DNA of 64,000 nucleotides from Nephrocerus scutellatus (GCA_947095585.1 OX352761.1:58706832-58770831); one strand, 5' to 3'. Counted from the first letter of the stretch, positions 48,729-61,068 are shown. The notes: a model not told the origin generated them from the letters alone. Numbers and translations: made by a program.

Positions 48729-49010
48729 TGACAGCAGACCTTTCGTAAAGGTCAAATTACTAGACGATATGGTCTTTTGGACAGTGGCGCATCTGTAAGT
48801 TGTTCAGGGAAGGGGGCAATAAAGTTTATCGAAGACAATAGTCTTCAGATCAAAACAATCAATTGCAATATACGGACAGCGGACGGAAAGAGACAAAAGA
48901 TAATAGGCACAGTGACCATTCCAATTTCTTGGAAGAATAGAACAGAAAATTAAGAATTTTATGTTGTTCCGTACCTACAACAAGCACTTTATCTCGGAGT
49001 GAATGGAGGA
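48729..49010 (+). pseudogene. protease of element C
   Basis: The active site GLLDSGASVSC lies at about 48771-48803, followed by an IRTADGKRQKIIG strand and, after a TAA near 48951, a LYLGV motif. This order matches the element B protease (LLDSGTTISC, VRTADGSR, LYLGVDF), which suggests the two belong to the same clade. A stop makes it inactive. Confidence 0.8.
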
Positions 49011-49533
49011 ACATGTGATCGAGACCGCCGAAGTGAAGCCGATCAAACAGAGGCACTACCCAGTGTCTCCGGCGATCCAGAAGCTCCTCTTCGACGAGCT
49101 CGATCGCATGATTTCTCTGGAAGTGATCGAAGAGGGCCAGAGTGCGTGGAGTTCTCCAGTTGTGCTGGTGAGGTAACCTGGCAAAAACAGGCTTTGTGTA
49201 GATTCACGGAAAGTTAATGTCGTAACAAAAAAAGACGCGTACCCGTTGCCCCACATTGAAGGGTTGTTGAGCCGTTTGCAGGACACTCGGTTCATTTCGG
49301 GTATCGACTTGAAGGACGCCTTCTGGCAAATCCCATTGGAGAAGAAGTCCAGAGAGAAAACGGCCTTCACAGTCCCTGGGCGGCCCCTGTATCAATTTAC
49401 AGTAATGCCTTTTGGCCTTTGTAACGCTGCCCAGAGAATGTGTCGGCTTATGGACAAGGTGATACTTTCAAGGCTCAAAGACAATGTTTTTGTATACCTT
49501 GACGATCTCCTTGTCTGCTCTTCGGACTTCTGT
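49011..49533 (+). pseudogene. reverse transcriptase of element C, cut off at 49533
   Basis: Visible: a frame with LLFDELDRMI.LEVIEEGQSAWSSPVV and a VDSRKVN strand (with a stop and a slip near 49170-49215), YPLPHIEGLL, FISGIDLKDAFWQI (first Asp), MPFGLCNAAQRMCRLMD and YLDDLLVCSSD. Directly after the catalytic Asp pair the sequence changes to the LTR end of element B. The rest of pol is not seen in this window and may lie beyond 64000. Confidence 0.88.
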
Positions 49534-49903
49534 AATGGTTTTTTTGCGGTCTGTCGACCTTACTCCTGGATGCCCCACAATGGTGCAGCGTGGCGAAAGA
49601 TTCGCTTTGAGGGTTTTCCCTTAGCACCCTCCCTTCTTGGAGATAGCTACATCCCGGTGGCACGCCTGGTTACCACTACAAGCTCGTCGTGTCGTGGGGT
49701 GAGTTCTTGGATGCAGCTTTACTCCGGGTCCATTACAAAAAAATTAATATGAGTGCCATTGAAACGTATAGAAAATAAAAAAAAAATAGGAAAGCGAAAA
49801 GCAACCTCAGAGGAGGCGCTGGATGGATGGTTAAGTCTCATGCTACTGGACGCGGGCAGAAAGGAGGAGAAAGTAGGAGGACCATATCAATAAGGTAATC
49901 CCA
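49534..49903 (-). repeat. element B 3' LTR (left), inner limit tentative
   Basis: The outer end TGTAATGG (plus) at 49534 is certain, as it is where similarity with 58083 starts. The inner end is tentative: at 49903 the sequence CCCA is followed by the pyrimidine run 49906-49924, which on the element strand is a purine tract like those before LTRs. Other candidates are CCATTACA at 49730-49737 and 52497-52504, each a perfect inverse of the outer end. This copy lacks about 75 bp that the right LTR has. Confidence 0.55.
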
Positions 49904-49924
49904 CGTTCCCCCCTTTCTTTCTTA

Positions 49925-52585
49925 ACCCACCCTTCCATGGGCCTTTGATGGTAACATACCCTCTTGTTGTATTAACCCACCATCGAACTTTGTACTACCT
50001 GTGCTGGAGGGAAAAGTAAATGAATCTACACACTCATTTTCGGTAATTTATACAAAAAATAACAATTTATTTCAAGCATTATTATGATTACGGTTACCAA
50101 AATCGTATAAGTTACCGTTACTGAACTACTAATTAAGTTACATCTAAAATCTATATCGTTAGGTTCTAAGGAAAACAAAGTGTACCTCTGCAGTACAGAA
50201 AAAAATAAATTAAGGATATTCATATGACATAACCCAGACCCATAACGGTCACTTAAAAGGAATATATATGTATATATATAAATATCTATTAAATCCAATA
50301 AATTTAACAAAAATCTAAATCCTTTATTACACAATTAAACCTCCATGGTTTGATTTAGCAAAATTTCTAGTACAAGGGAATAAGGATAAGATTGTTTTAA
50401 TTTAACTCATTTAATTTAAGAATATGAATAACGTTATCGGTTTCCAAAAAATTTAAGGTATATATAAGGATAATAGAGAAGGTCTCCATTTTACAAATTA
50501 ATACCGTTATTGATATACCACCAAAAGAATATAGATTGGTTTTAATTTAGCAAAGAAAACGAATCTGTCATAGAAATGGTATATAACTTGCTATTATAGA
50601 GCAAAATTTAATATGTATACATCGAGACCCTTATAGGTCGACTAAATTAAGGCATCACTAACGCCTACCACTGAGGCAGATCTAATACTTATGTGGATTC
50701 CAAGCCATTGAAATCGAGATAATCAACAAAAAATTTATGCGAAAGCCAATATTCAGTACAAGACTTTACCGACAGTAAAGAGTAAATAAAATAAAAACAC
50801 TTACGTGAAATTGCGAAGTCCGTCCATGTCGCCAACGCTGTCGATGTGTGCAGAATCCAGCTGTTTAAAGAACAATTATTTATTATATTCATGCCTAACC
50901 CCCGACCGTACGATCACGAAAGTTTGGAACTCATATGTAGATTTTCTTTCCGAATTAATGAGTAATATGTTGTAACCACAAAAAAAATATAGACTATATA
51001 GACCCGACTGGACAGATTTCTTTTCCTTCTTGTATATATAACTTGAAAACTTGTGGTACGAACTACTTTCATTAGGTACAGTTGTACCAACTCAACAATT
51101 TACGTTACTTTAAATTTTACACTAAACTATATACGTATGGGTATACGAATTTGATCACCAATACAGCTTCGCAGAGGGACGCCATCACGAAAATTCTTCG
51201 GGAACTCGATGAATAGCGGGGCTTTGGTCTGACTGTACCCCAATACAAAATTTAGCAACGATTAACTGTGAGAAGCGGTCAAATCCAACGGGAAACTTCT
51301 TCTTAACACCATAATAAGCATGTTATACGGGATACCTAAAACTCATTTTCCTTCAGGCATATGCGCTCCGTCGTTCTGTTAGCCCGCCCTGTAACACCAA
51401 GACATGACTATTTGAAAATTGCACCACATGCTTTGTCGATATTTTCCCACTTGAATTGAAGTTGCGGAGGCCCGAATGTATTAAATCGCTAATTCTGGGC
51501 TCCGTCGTCAACGGGACAATTGTTCCATAAATTCATAAAGAGAACGCCACACACATTTACGATACGCACTTCTCGTGCTGCCACATATTCACATTTACAG
51601 GAAAATCATATAGGCCCTTGCCGATGTAGGTGCCATTATATCACTAAATAACGTGATTGAAAAAAACTTTATGCAAAACCCATTTTTTTTTTAAATTTCC
51701 AGGTAGGGTAAATGTTCCAAATCACGAATAAATTTCTCGCAGATATACACAGATCCTTTAGGACTTGACAAACCACGCCCAAAAAAAATTCGTTTTCTCC
51801 AACTCGGGCATACACAGCTTAGATCCAATTAAAAATTAAAAAAATATTCTCGTGGCGTTCTGCAGCCCAAATCCAAGACGAACGACTTCTTTCGAGGTTT
51901 TTACAATACTCCCCTTTTGCCTTTCCTTTTCAAATTACCCAAGCTCGATCTCGCACTTAGAATCGATTACCTAATCCTTATGGCTTACTTCGACCCCACT
52001 CTCACTCTCATCAAACGCATATCCATTAAACAACATACGTCGCGCCGCAGCTACGCATGATTTGCATAAGATATGGCGTGTATGCAGAAACAGTTCGGTT
52101 AATGCAATTACCAGGCAAATGCTCTCACAGCGGTTGGCAACAGCCAACGAGTGGGTATATGTTTCTCAAGATGCACTTTGTGTGACACGGCATAAATATC
52201 ATGCGATTTAATAACTCAATTAAACGGTCGAGTACAATTGGGAAAGAGGGAAAAAAACGAGAACCAAAAAAAAATCGGTTTGACTGCGCAACTGTACCAG
52301 AAATCGGATGATGTTACGGCATCATCTTCTGCCTGGCCAGATCACCTAATGTTCTCGATTGCCCATCAATTGAGAAAACAATGGAACACCAATTGAAATG
52401 TTCAAACCATAGCCCAAATTAATAAAAAATGCTTCTCCTCTTTTCTCCATACAATGTCGCATACTGTATAAGGGTGTCGCTATGCCTAGCATTCTACCAT
52501 TACAAAACAAATAAGATGCTGTATTTCCTTTACAGAAGGAAATTAAGGCTACCTTATTTGAAGAGGTAGAACATCTGAATCAAAG
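49925..52585 (-). other. long non-coding 3' region of element B (left copy)
   Basis: About 2.6 kb between the integrase stop and the purine tract, with no frame above about 100 codons. It is AT-rich with short TA runs. It is present in the second copy at 58553-61068 with small indels. It could be a decayed env or accessory region, or LTR sequence if the true LTR is about 3 kb. Confidence 0.5.
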
Positions 52586-53533
52586 TTATTGACGAATGTC
52601 CTTTGCATGGTATACCCCGATGGATTTCCCGAGTCTGTCTTCTAGAAAGTATTACGAGTTTCCTCGTTTTTCCCGAATTCTAGCTGGTACAAATAAGGGA
52701 GCCAGTTTAGCGTTAAACCCTTTTGCAAAACTACTCCGGCCGAAATTTCTCCTGTATACTTCCTGTCCCACCTTGAAATCAACTTGGCGACTTCGGGTGT
52801 TGTACGTTCTCGAGTTCGCCTCGTAGGCTTTTCGCAAATTTTCGTTAACCTTGTTCCTGATAGAAAGACGATGAAGAGGCGGCGAAATAGCAGTGTCGTA
52901 ATCGTACAAGAGATCCAAATTGCGTAAAAGCTTGTAATCGGAAGCGTGATGAGTCATGTGGAGTCCGAAGAGAACATAGTACGGTGAAAACCCAATGGAT
53001 GTATGAAATGAGCTGCGCAGCGCACAACTGATACCACTAAGATACTTATCCCAGTCTTTCTGGCCGACCTTAAGGTACGCGCGTACGGCAGCTATTATAG
53101 AGCGATTTACTCGTTCGGAGGCGTTAGACTGCGGGGAATACAGAGCGGTATATACACGAGTAATTCCATATCTATTAAGGAGTACATTGAAGGTAGCTGA
53201 TCTAAACTGCACACCGTTGTCAGTAACAATTTCCTCGGGGACTCCAAAAGTATGGAAAATGTATTCCTCCAAGTACTTACAAATCAACGGAGCGCAGAAC
53301 TTTTTGAGAGTTTCCAGGGAACTAAATTTAGAGAATTGGTCGACTATGATCAAAATTCCGATTGCTCCAGAGTTAGAACGAGGGTACGGACCCAATAAAT
53401 CCATATATAGCCTTTGAAAAGGTCGGGCTGATTGTACCAGCTGACCCATTCGAGGACGCAAGATTTTGTTGGGCGGTTTGGTGCTTTTGCAAGTTTCACA
53501 ACTGGAAATATACTCTCGAATTTGTTTAGTCAT
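52586..53533 (-). pseudogene. element B integrase, left copy
   Basis: Starts within the zinc-binding domain (CETC at 53500). The core has the first Asp in YMDLLGPY, the second in IVTDNGVQF and Glu in NASERVNRS, followed by a long tail ending KDIRQ at the TAA 52588-52586. A TAC to TAA change at 52654-52652 (Tyr in the other copy) stops the protein about 20 residues early. The HHCC first half is deleted. Confidence 0.88.
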
Positions 53534-53539
53534 ATGTGG

Positions 53540-54015
53540 CTAGAAGAAACAGTTCGGCAAAAGCCTCTTCGGCTTCTTCCGACGAAACGAAAGATTTCGA
53601 CTTTTGAGAAGTTCCGTGAGAGGGTGAGTGATGACCGAGAAGTTGGCTATGAAGCGCCGATACCAACCGGCCATTCCCAGGAATCTCCTCAGTTGTCGGA
53701 CTGAAACGGGAGTCGGAGACTCGGTTATTGTCACAAGTTTATCTGGGTCTGCATTCAGCACTCCATATCCAACAACATATCCCAGATACTTCACCTCCCT
53801 CAGAGAAAATTTGCTTTTGCCTAGGTTAATTGTAAGCCCAGATTTTCGCAAATGCAAGGCTACTTCCTCTAATATCATTAGGTGTTTATCGATAGATTCG
53901 GTGATCACCAAAAGATCATCCAGATATACAAACACGAAATCCCGAAGTTTGGGTGGAATTACCTGATCAATCAGTCGACAGAGGGTCTGTGGGGCGTTTC
54001 ACAACCCGAACGGCA
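53540..54015 (-). pseudogene. element B reverse transcriptase fragment, left copy
   Basis: Frame 53935-53540 carries FVYLDDLLVI (catalytic pair), KSKFSLREVKYLGYVV and RRFLGMAGWYRRFI, the palm and thumb. Upstream only a short MPFGL.NAPQTLCRLIDQ piece (with a stop) remains, joined straight to the protease, so the first 120-150 RT residues are gone. The end slips frame in an EEAEEAFAEL segment (start of RNase H) and then jumps to integrase, so RNase H is deleted. Confidence 0.88.
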
Positions 54016-54708
54016 TCACTCGATATTGGTATAGCGGTCGATTTGGTACAGTACAGTACAGAAATCAACACCAAGATACAAATCTTGTGAAAGGTTGGGG
54101 ATGAGGTACAGTTCAATGTTTCGAGTCTGTCCTCGAAACTCAATCTCCACATCAACCTTTCCCTTTATCGGGTGTCGACTTCCGTCCGCCGTTCTCACGC
54201 TGCTAGCGAACCTCGTTAAACTGCGACCATCTTTCAGAACCTCTTCGGCCACCTTCGAACCGATACAGCTTATCGTGGTACCACTATCGAGTAGGCCTAA
54301 AACAGACCGACCAAGAAACTTCAACTCCGCATATGAGCGTACATCTTCTCCTCGGTTGATGATGGCATTAACCCATCTTCGACGGTTTTGCACCACGTAT
54401 TTCCAAAATTTACGCAGCCTGAGTGTCGAACGTTTACACCATCTTTCACTCGCTGTTGCTGTGTCTAGGTCAAAAATACGCGCTCGTGCTTTTTGATATG
54501 CATCCAACCGCATATGGAAAGGCTTAATGGGGAACAATACTGGTTTTCTATCAGGTTGGGTTTTCAATTTGTATACGTTAGGTTTAAGCAAGATCTTTTG
54601 GACACTGGGTTCACCCTGAAGAGCAGAAGAACTAGTGTACGTGTTTGGAATCCCTGCGAGGTTGAAATTACTTGGGGTGTGGGTTGCGTTGTCGGTGCGG
54701 TGCATCAC
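54016..54708 (-). pseudogene. element B protease with linker, left copy
   Basis: The 230-codon frame has a basic N-terminal linker, the active site LLDSGTTISCIG, an SVRTADGSRHPIKG strand and a YLIPNLSQDLYLGVDFC end. The domain looks complete. It normally matures Gag and Pol. After LYLGVDFC a few unrelated residues lead to the deletion junction at about 54010. Confidence 0.88.
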
Positions 54709-54964
54709 CCGTACGCCAGTTTCCCGACACTCTACCCTTCACACAATTCGGTTTGAACACGTTTACCGCTCCGCATCCGTAGCAAAATATCCGCCTCTCT
54801 TTCAGGCAATCTACATATCTGTGACCTACCTCGCCACAGTTCCAACAGAGGTGCGCATTAGTACCAGTATAAGCATCATTTTCCCCGCTAGTATTTGGTG
54901 GTAAGCAGACCTCCTCTTGATAATTACTGCCCATGTCCATTTCGGCGATGTTACGACGGGGCAT
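54668..54964 (-). pseudogene. element B Gag zinc knuckles, left copy
   Basis: A CCHC knuckle CWNCGEVGHRYVDC is followed by CYGCGAVNVFKPNC, which lacks the His of a full second knuckle. These bind the RNA genome. The frame overlaps the protease frame by 41 bp, which fits either a programmed frameshift or a small indel. Confidence 0.82.
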
Positions 54965-55044
54965 CTGGTTTCGGAATGCGATAACCCTGCGACTAACATC
55001 AGCGAGAAAACGTTCCCGCTTGCGGCAGATATCTCGGAGTTGTG

Positions 55045-56288
55045 CTACCGAGTTAATTGTGAGATACAGTATCTCGTGTCGAATATCCGGTCGAAGATTT
55101 CGCGATATGATCTCAACGAGCTCATTTCGCTTAGTGGAGAGTTTAACCGATTGGTCAGGACGGTAATCGAGTCGAGATACTCATCGAAAGTTTCACGATC
55201 CTTTTGCTTCCTCGACCGAATACTCTCCAAAAGAACATAATCTGTGCGATTATCTTTGTATTGCAAACGCAAGGCTTCGCAAAGATCGAACCGATTGCAC
55301 TGTTGCACACTCCGATGATCCGCCAAAACCATTCTCGGGCTTTGCCGTGAAGTAACATGTGAAAGTTATTACAAGTAAGTGAAAAGTCTCCGTATAGAGT
55401 CTGGTTAGTCAAAACCTGAACTCGATATAAAAATTCGTCAACGGTAAGTCCATCCGTAGTGCCAACAAAACGAATTTGCCACTTTTGTATCAGACTTGTG
55501 ATGCGGTCCGACTTCCCTAAATCAAGCGAATGACCGGGGATCGACACTTGGTTTGGTGCAACGGTAACGTTACGAAAATTTGATTGAAAACCTGGATTGG
55601 TAAATCCATTCGAAATCATAGATGCGGGACGGTGGTCAATATCATCCAAGCGATTTTGAGCAATGCTCTGTTGGCTGTAATGGTCTGTCGGGGTTTGAAG
55701 CTTCAGGTTTTCTAAGCACTTCTGTATGTTGGAAGTGACAACGTCAGTCAGTTTATTGGTCAGACATTACATTGTTTCCAACTTGTGTCGTTCCAAGGCG
55801 GTGCTTATCAGGATGCTGACTTCATCTGTGGTGACAGGTTTTTCCGTAACCGGAATAGGGCGTATCCCCGACATTTGACGATTGTCCTCAAAACAAATAT
55901 CGCTATCGAGAAGGTTCCTATGGGAATAACGTTTAGGAACGCCATTGCTCTTCCTGCCTACACTAGTGCTGCGAGTGGTCATAGTTTTGGGAATAGCTCC
56001 CTTTGAAGCAGGTGTCCGCTTGCCGAATCGTTTCCTTCCCGCAGTTGCAATTGCAGTTTCCTCAACGACTACGTCTATGGGCTTAAGATTCTCGGCCAAG
56101 CAAACCGCTTTGCATATAGGGCACTTGTCCGACGTCTTTAAAAATTCTGTGATACACGTATTATGGAAAACATGATTTCACGTTGAAGGTAGGCTTTCAC
56201 CTTCGGATACCAGTTCCGCCTTACACACCTGGCAAATTACGCTTGGATTGAGACGACTCACATCCTCGTTGCTACGCATGGTAAACAT
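55045..56288 (-). pseudogene. element B gag with N-terminal RING-H2 finger, left copy
   Basis: The frame starts at ATG 56288 (a second in-frame ATG at 56279; a TAA lies upstream). It runs through a RING-H2 finger (56234-56112), a basic segment of about 100 residues, a TAA at 55766, then a capsid-like part (55649-55155: LHGKAREWFWR) and, in another frame, 55332-55045 (LCEALRLQYKDNRTDY, ETFDEYLDSI). Lesions are the TGA in the RING (56180-56178), the TAA, and a slip near 55320. A RING in Gag is not usual for Ty3/gypsy elements. Confidence 0.75.
56112..56234 (-). other. RING-H2 zinc-finger motif within element B gag
   Basis: Ligands in order, counted from ATG 56279: Cys16-x2-Cys19-x14-[stop 34]-x-His36-x2-His39-x2-Cys42-x10-Cys53-Pro-Ile-Cys56. 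This is the RING-H2 spacing of E3 ubiquitin ligases, including Ile before the first Cys, a Phe-His pair and the CPIC signature. The third ligand codon is TGA, one base from TGC or TGT (Cys). The frame is continuous with the downstream gag frame. The corresponding part of the second copy lies beyond the window. Confidence 0.75.
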
Positions 56289-58060
56289 ATTTTCAACAAA
56301 AGAAACCAGATTTTACGACAACCCAAAGTACCGAACTTTATAATTTCTCAACGCTGAACGAAGTCAAGGGTTTCAATAATTTAATGGGGGGTTTAATGGA
56401 TAATCCTTCGATGATAAACCCAAAGGAAAGAAACAAAAAAAAATGCAAAAAAAAATAATACAAAAATTGATAACACCAGCCGCAATGCTGCTAAATGAAA
56501 TAAGGAAAACCAAAGCAGTAGAAAATCAGAGGTATAAAATAAACTTAAAATTCCAAGGATTTGACCTAAGCCTTTATCAAGTAGTAATCTAAATTGTAAT
56601 TATTTAACTTTCCAGTTCTATAAAGATATGATTTGTAATCTGTCTCTAAAGATCACGGGGTGAAATCCCACGCAGCAGAAACCAATTCTCGACAAAAATT
56701 ATATAATTTCGGCACAAAATGTGGTATCAAAATTTTGTCTAAATAATAGGACTCAAGAAAAATTATGCTCAAGGAACAAAATTTCCGAAAGTCAATTCGC
56801 AAAACTAAAATAATTAAATAAATATGACCTTTGCGAGCTTAACTGCTAATGATTGTACTCTACTGCTAAACCAATGATCATAAATCCACAAAAGTTGAAC
56901 CAAAGCAAAACAAGTCGAGATTTAAAAATAAATCTACGCGAAAATTTATTGGTTCCTAATTTGTCATTCTGACGGTAATAATAACTGTATTTCTAATCTT
57001 AAAACTCAAATGTTCATCAAAATGTTACTTCCTTCCGAGAGTTGATTGCATTGAAGTTTAATAAAATCTAATAGTTATCGAATAGCTAGGTTTTCCCTGG
57101 TTACCCAAATTCTAAAACAGCTGATTCACTTCATCTCAAGCGGTAAGATATATACTATCTCTGCAAAACTTGGAAGAACCAGGCCACTATTTAGGTTGAA
57201 GCAACCTAAGGTCCTAAAACTATTCCAACTCTTTAAACAAGGAGTTCACCAGTTGATCACTTTCCGGTCCGCTGATTATATGTTGCAATCAGAGGTCTTT
57301 CCAGAAAGTCATTGCGTGAAACAATTACAAAGATGATAATAACATTGAGCGGAAAAGAACAAAAATGAAATCGATTTCCAGCACGGTGGTGCGATAGGAC
57401 GCATGCTCTGCCAGCTCTGGTCAGGTCGACCACTCAAAGCAAATCGCCTGCGTTTCCAAGATAAATCAAAAGCGTCCGGGGAACACCGCAGAAATCCAAA
57501 AATAAAGATAACGTCGTTAGTGAGAAACTCTTGAACGCTATGAAGATGAGACAAGAGTTACAGACACGGTTCAGTGGTCAAATGAACAGAAACAGGTCCG
57601 ACTCACTCGCTATTCCATTTGCCCTGACTGTAACATCCACCAACTCTACCAACCTAATGCCTTTATGACACTGGTGATACGTTATATGTAAAATAAAATT
57701 TAATCGAATGGAAAATCTCGTAAATAAAATAAAGGACAGATAAGTTTCGCGGACCGTGGTGAACTCAGAATGAACGTGAAATCTTTAAGTCAGTGCATCC
57801 GCACTAGCAGAAGTCTGTAATTCCAAAAGGTATCAGTCCAACCCATGATCATTGAAAGGCAGAGATCTGGTATGGTAACAAAACCCCACTAAATCTAAGT
57901 GTGACAATACTGGGTATCCGTCGGGTATCTGATGAAATCATACATCTTACTAACCTGTAATTCACAAGCATGCATTTATATATTACTCTACAAAGAAATA
58001 AAAAAAATCGAAAAGTGTGAGACCCGAGAAAATCTTGGGATACTGCCAAAACTCCCTCGG
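56289..58060 (-). other. leader of element B (left copy)
   Basis: About 1.8 kb between PBS and the gag start, AT-rich, without a long frame. Its length is unusual for a gypsy leader and would hold packaging signals and any internal control sequences. No other feature was recognised. Confidence 0.55.
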
Positions 58061-58078
58061 GCCCCACGTTGGGTGCCA
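58061..58078 (-). promoter_or_regulatory. primer-binding site of element B, tRNA-Lys type
   Basis: TGGCACCCAACGTGGGGC on the minus strand differs by one base from the complement of the fly tRNA-Lys 3' end (TGGCGCCCAACGTGGGGC). It lies 4 nt from the LTR end. Confidence 0.88.
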
Positions 58079-58082
58079 TTTC

Positions 58083-58531
58083 TGTAATGGTTTTTTTACG
58101 GTGATAGAACGGCCTGTCGACCTTACTCCTGGATGCCCCACAATGGTGCAGCGTGGCGAAAGCTTCACTGCCCCACGTTGGGCATCCTTTCCGTAGAGGT
58201 TGAATAGATGTTGTTTTCTTAGGTACGTTTTACCTAGGAAAGGCTTTGAGGGTTTTCCCTTAGCACCCTCCCTTCTTGGAGATAGCTTCATCCCGGTGGC
58301 ACGCCTGGTTACCACTACAAGCTCGTCATGTCGTGGGGTGGGTTCTTGGATGCAGCTTTACTCCGGGTCCATTACAAAAAAATTAATATGCGTGCCATTA
58401 AAACGTATAGAAAATAAAAATAGGAAAGCGAAAAGCAACCTCAGAGGAGGCGCTGGATGGATGGTTAAGTATCATGCTACTGGACGCGGGCAGAAAGGAG
58501 GAGTAGGGACCATATCAATAAGGTAATCCCA
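58083..58531 (-). repeat. element B LTR (right, shared between the two bodies), inner limit tentative
   Basis: It is the 5' LTR of the left body and the 3' LTR of the right body. It matches 49534-49903 but has an additional segment of about 75 bp near 58163-58240 and a short 'tgatagaac' insertion. A purine tract (element strand) at 58534-58552 supports the inner limit; CCATTACA at 58369-58376 and 61066-61073 are alternatives. Confidence 0.55.
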
Positions 58532-58552
58532 CGTTCCCCCCTTTCTTTCTTA

Positions 58553-61068
58553 ACCCACCCTTCCATGGGCCTTTGATGGTAACAGACCCCCTTGTTGTAT
58601 TAACCCACCATCGAACTTGGTACTACCTGTGCTGGAGGGAAAAGTAAATGAATCTACACACTCATTTTCGGTAATTTATACAAAAAATAACAATTTATTT
58701 CAAGCATTATTATGATTACGGTTACCAAAACCGTATAAGATACCGTTACAGAACTACTAATTAAGTTACATCTAAAATCTATATCGTTAGGTTCTAAGGA
58801 AAACAAGGTGTACCTCTGCAGTAAAATAAATTAAGGATATTCATATGACATAACCCAGACCCATAACGGTCACTTAAAAGCAATATATAGGTATATATAT
58901 AAATATCTATTAAATCCAATAAATTTAACAAAAATCTAAATCCTTTATTACACAATTAAACCTCCATGGTTGGATTTAGCAAAATTTCTAGTAAAAGGGA
59001 ATAAGGATAAGATTGTTTTGATTTAACTAATTTAATATTTAAGAATATGAATAACGTTATCAGTTTACAAAAAAATTTTTAGAGAAGGTCTCCATTTTAC
59101 AAATTAATACCGTTATTGGTATACCACCAAAAGAATATAGATGGGTTTTAATTTAGCAAAGAAAAGAAATCTGTCATAGAAATGGTATATTACTTGCTAT
59201 TGTAGAGCAAAATTTAATATGTATACATCGAGACCCTTATAGGTCGACTAAATTAAGGCATCACTAACGCCTACCACTGAGGCAGATCTAATACTTATGT
59301 GGATTCCAAGCCCTTGAAATCGAGATAATCAACAAAAAATTTATGCGAAAGCCAATATTCAGTACAAAACTTTACCGACAGTAAAGGCATATGTTCAATT
59401 AGGGTAAATAAAATAAAAAAAACTTTCGTGAAATTGCGAAGTCCGTCCATGTCGCCAGCGCTGTCGATGTGGGCAGAATCCAGCTGTTTAAAAAACAATT
59501 ATTTATTATATTCATGCCTAACCCCCGACCGTACGATCACGAAAGTTTGGAACTCATATGTAGATTTTCTTTCCGAATTAATGAGTAATATGTTGTAACC
59601 ACAAAAAAAAATATAGATTATATAGACCCGACTGGACAAATTTCTTTTCCTTCTTGTATATATAACTTGAAAACTTGTGGTACGAACTACTTTCATTAGG
59701 TACAGTTGTACCAACTCAACAATTTACGTTACTTTAAATTAGAGGGACGCCATCACGAAAATTCTTCGGGAACTTGATGAATAGCGGGGCTTTGGTCTGA
59801 CTGTACCCCAATACAAAATTTAGCAACGATTAACTGTGAGAAGCGGTCAAATCCAACGGGAAACTTTTTCATAACACCATAATAAGCATGTTATACGGGA
59901 TACCTAAAACTCATTTTCCTTCAGGCATATGCGCTCCTGTCGTTCTGTTAGCCCGCCCTGTAACACCTAGGCATGACTATTTGAAAATTGCACCACATGC
60001 TTTGTCGATATTTTCCCACTTGAATTGAAGTTGCGGAGGCCCGAATGTATTAAATCGCTAATTCTGGGCTCCGTCGTCAACGGGACAATTGTTCCATAAA
60101 TTCATAAAGAGAACGCCACACACATTTACGATACGCACTTCTCGTGCTGCCACATATTCACATTTACAGGAAAATCATATAGGCCCTTGCCGATGTAGGT
60201 GCCATTATATCACTAAATAACGTGATTGAAAAAAACTTTATGCAAAACCCATTTTTTTTTTAAATTTCCAGGTAGGGTAAATGTTCCAAATCACGAATAA
60301 ATTTCTCGCAGATATACACAGATCCTTTAGGACTTGACAAACCACACCCAAAAAAAAATTCGTTTTCTCCAACTCGGGCATACACAGCTTAGTTCCAATT
60401 AAAAATTAAAAAAATATTCTCGTGGCGTTCTGCAGCCCAAATCCAAGACGACCGACTTCTTTCGAGGTTTTTACAATACTCCCCTTTTGCCTTTTCTTTT
60501 CAAATTACCCAAGCTCGATCTCGCACTTAGAATCGATTACCTAATCCTTATGGCTTACTTCGACCCCACTCTCACTCTCATCAAACGCATATCCATTAAA
60601 CAACATACGTCGCGCCGCAGCTACGCATGATTTGCATAAGATATGGCGTGTATGCAGAAACAGTTCGGTTAATGCAATTACCAGGCAAATGCTCTCACAG
60701 CGGTTGGCAACAGCCAACGAGTGGGTATATGTTTCTCAAGATGCACTTTGTGTGACACGGCATAAATATCATGCTATTTAATAACTCAATTAAACGGTCG
60801 AGTACAATTGGGAAAGAGGGAAAAAAACGAGAACCAAAAAAAATCGCTTTGACTGCGCAACTGTACCAGAAATCGGATGATGTTACGGCATCATCTTCTG
60901 CCTGGCCAGATCACCTAATGTTCTCGATTGCCCATCAATTGAGAAAACAATGGAACACCAATTGAAATGTTCAAACCATAGCCCAAATTAATAAAAAATG
61001 CTTCTCCTCTTTTCTCCATACAATGTCGCATACTGTATAAGGGTGTCGCTATGCCTAGCATTCTACCA
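58553..61068 (-). other. long non-coding 3' region of element B (right copy)
   Basis: Same sequence as 49925-52585 with small indels, including loss of a few dozen bases near 59740. No coding frame is recognised. Confidence 0.55.

Noticed and set aside
57983..58526. Frames of 108-110 codons on both strands over the element B LTR
   Set aside because: LTR sequence read as protein; no domain and no conservation of frame between the two LTRs.
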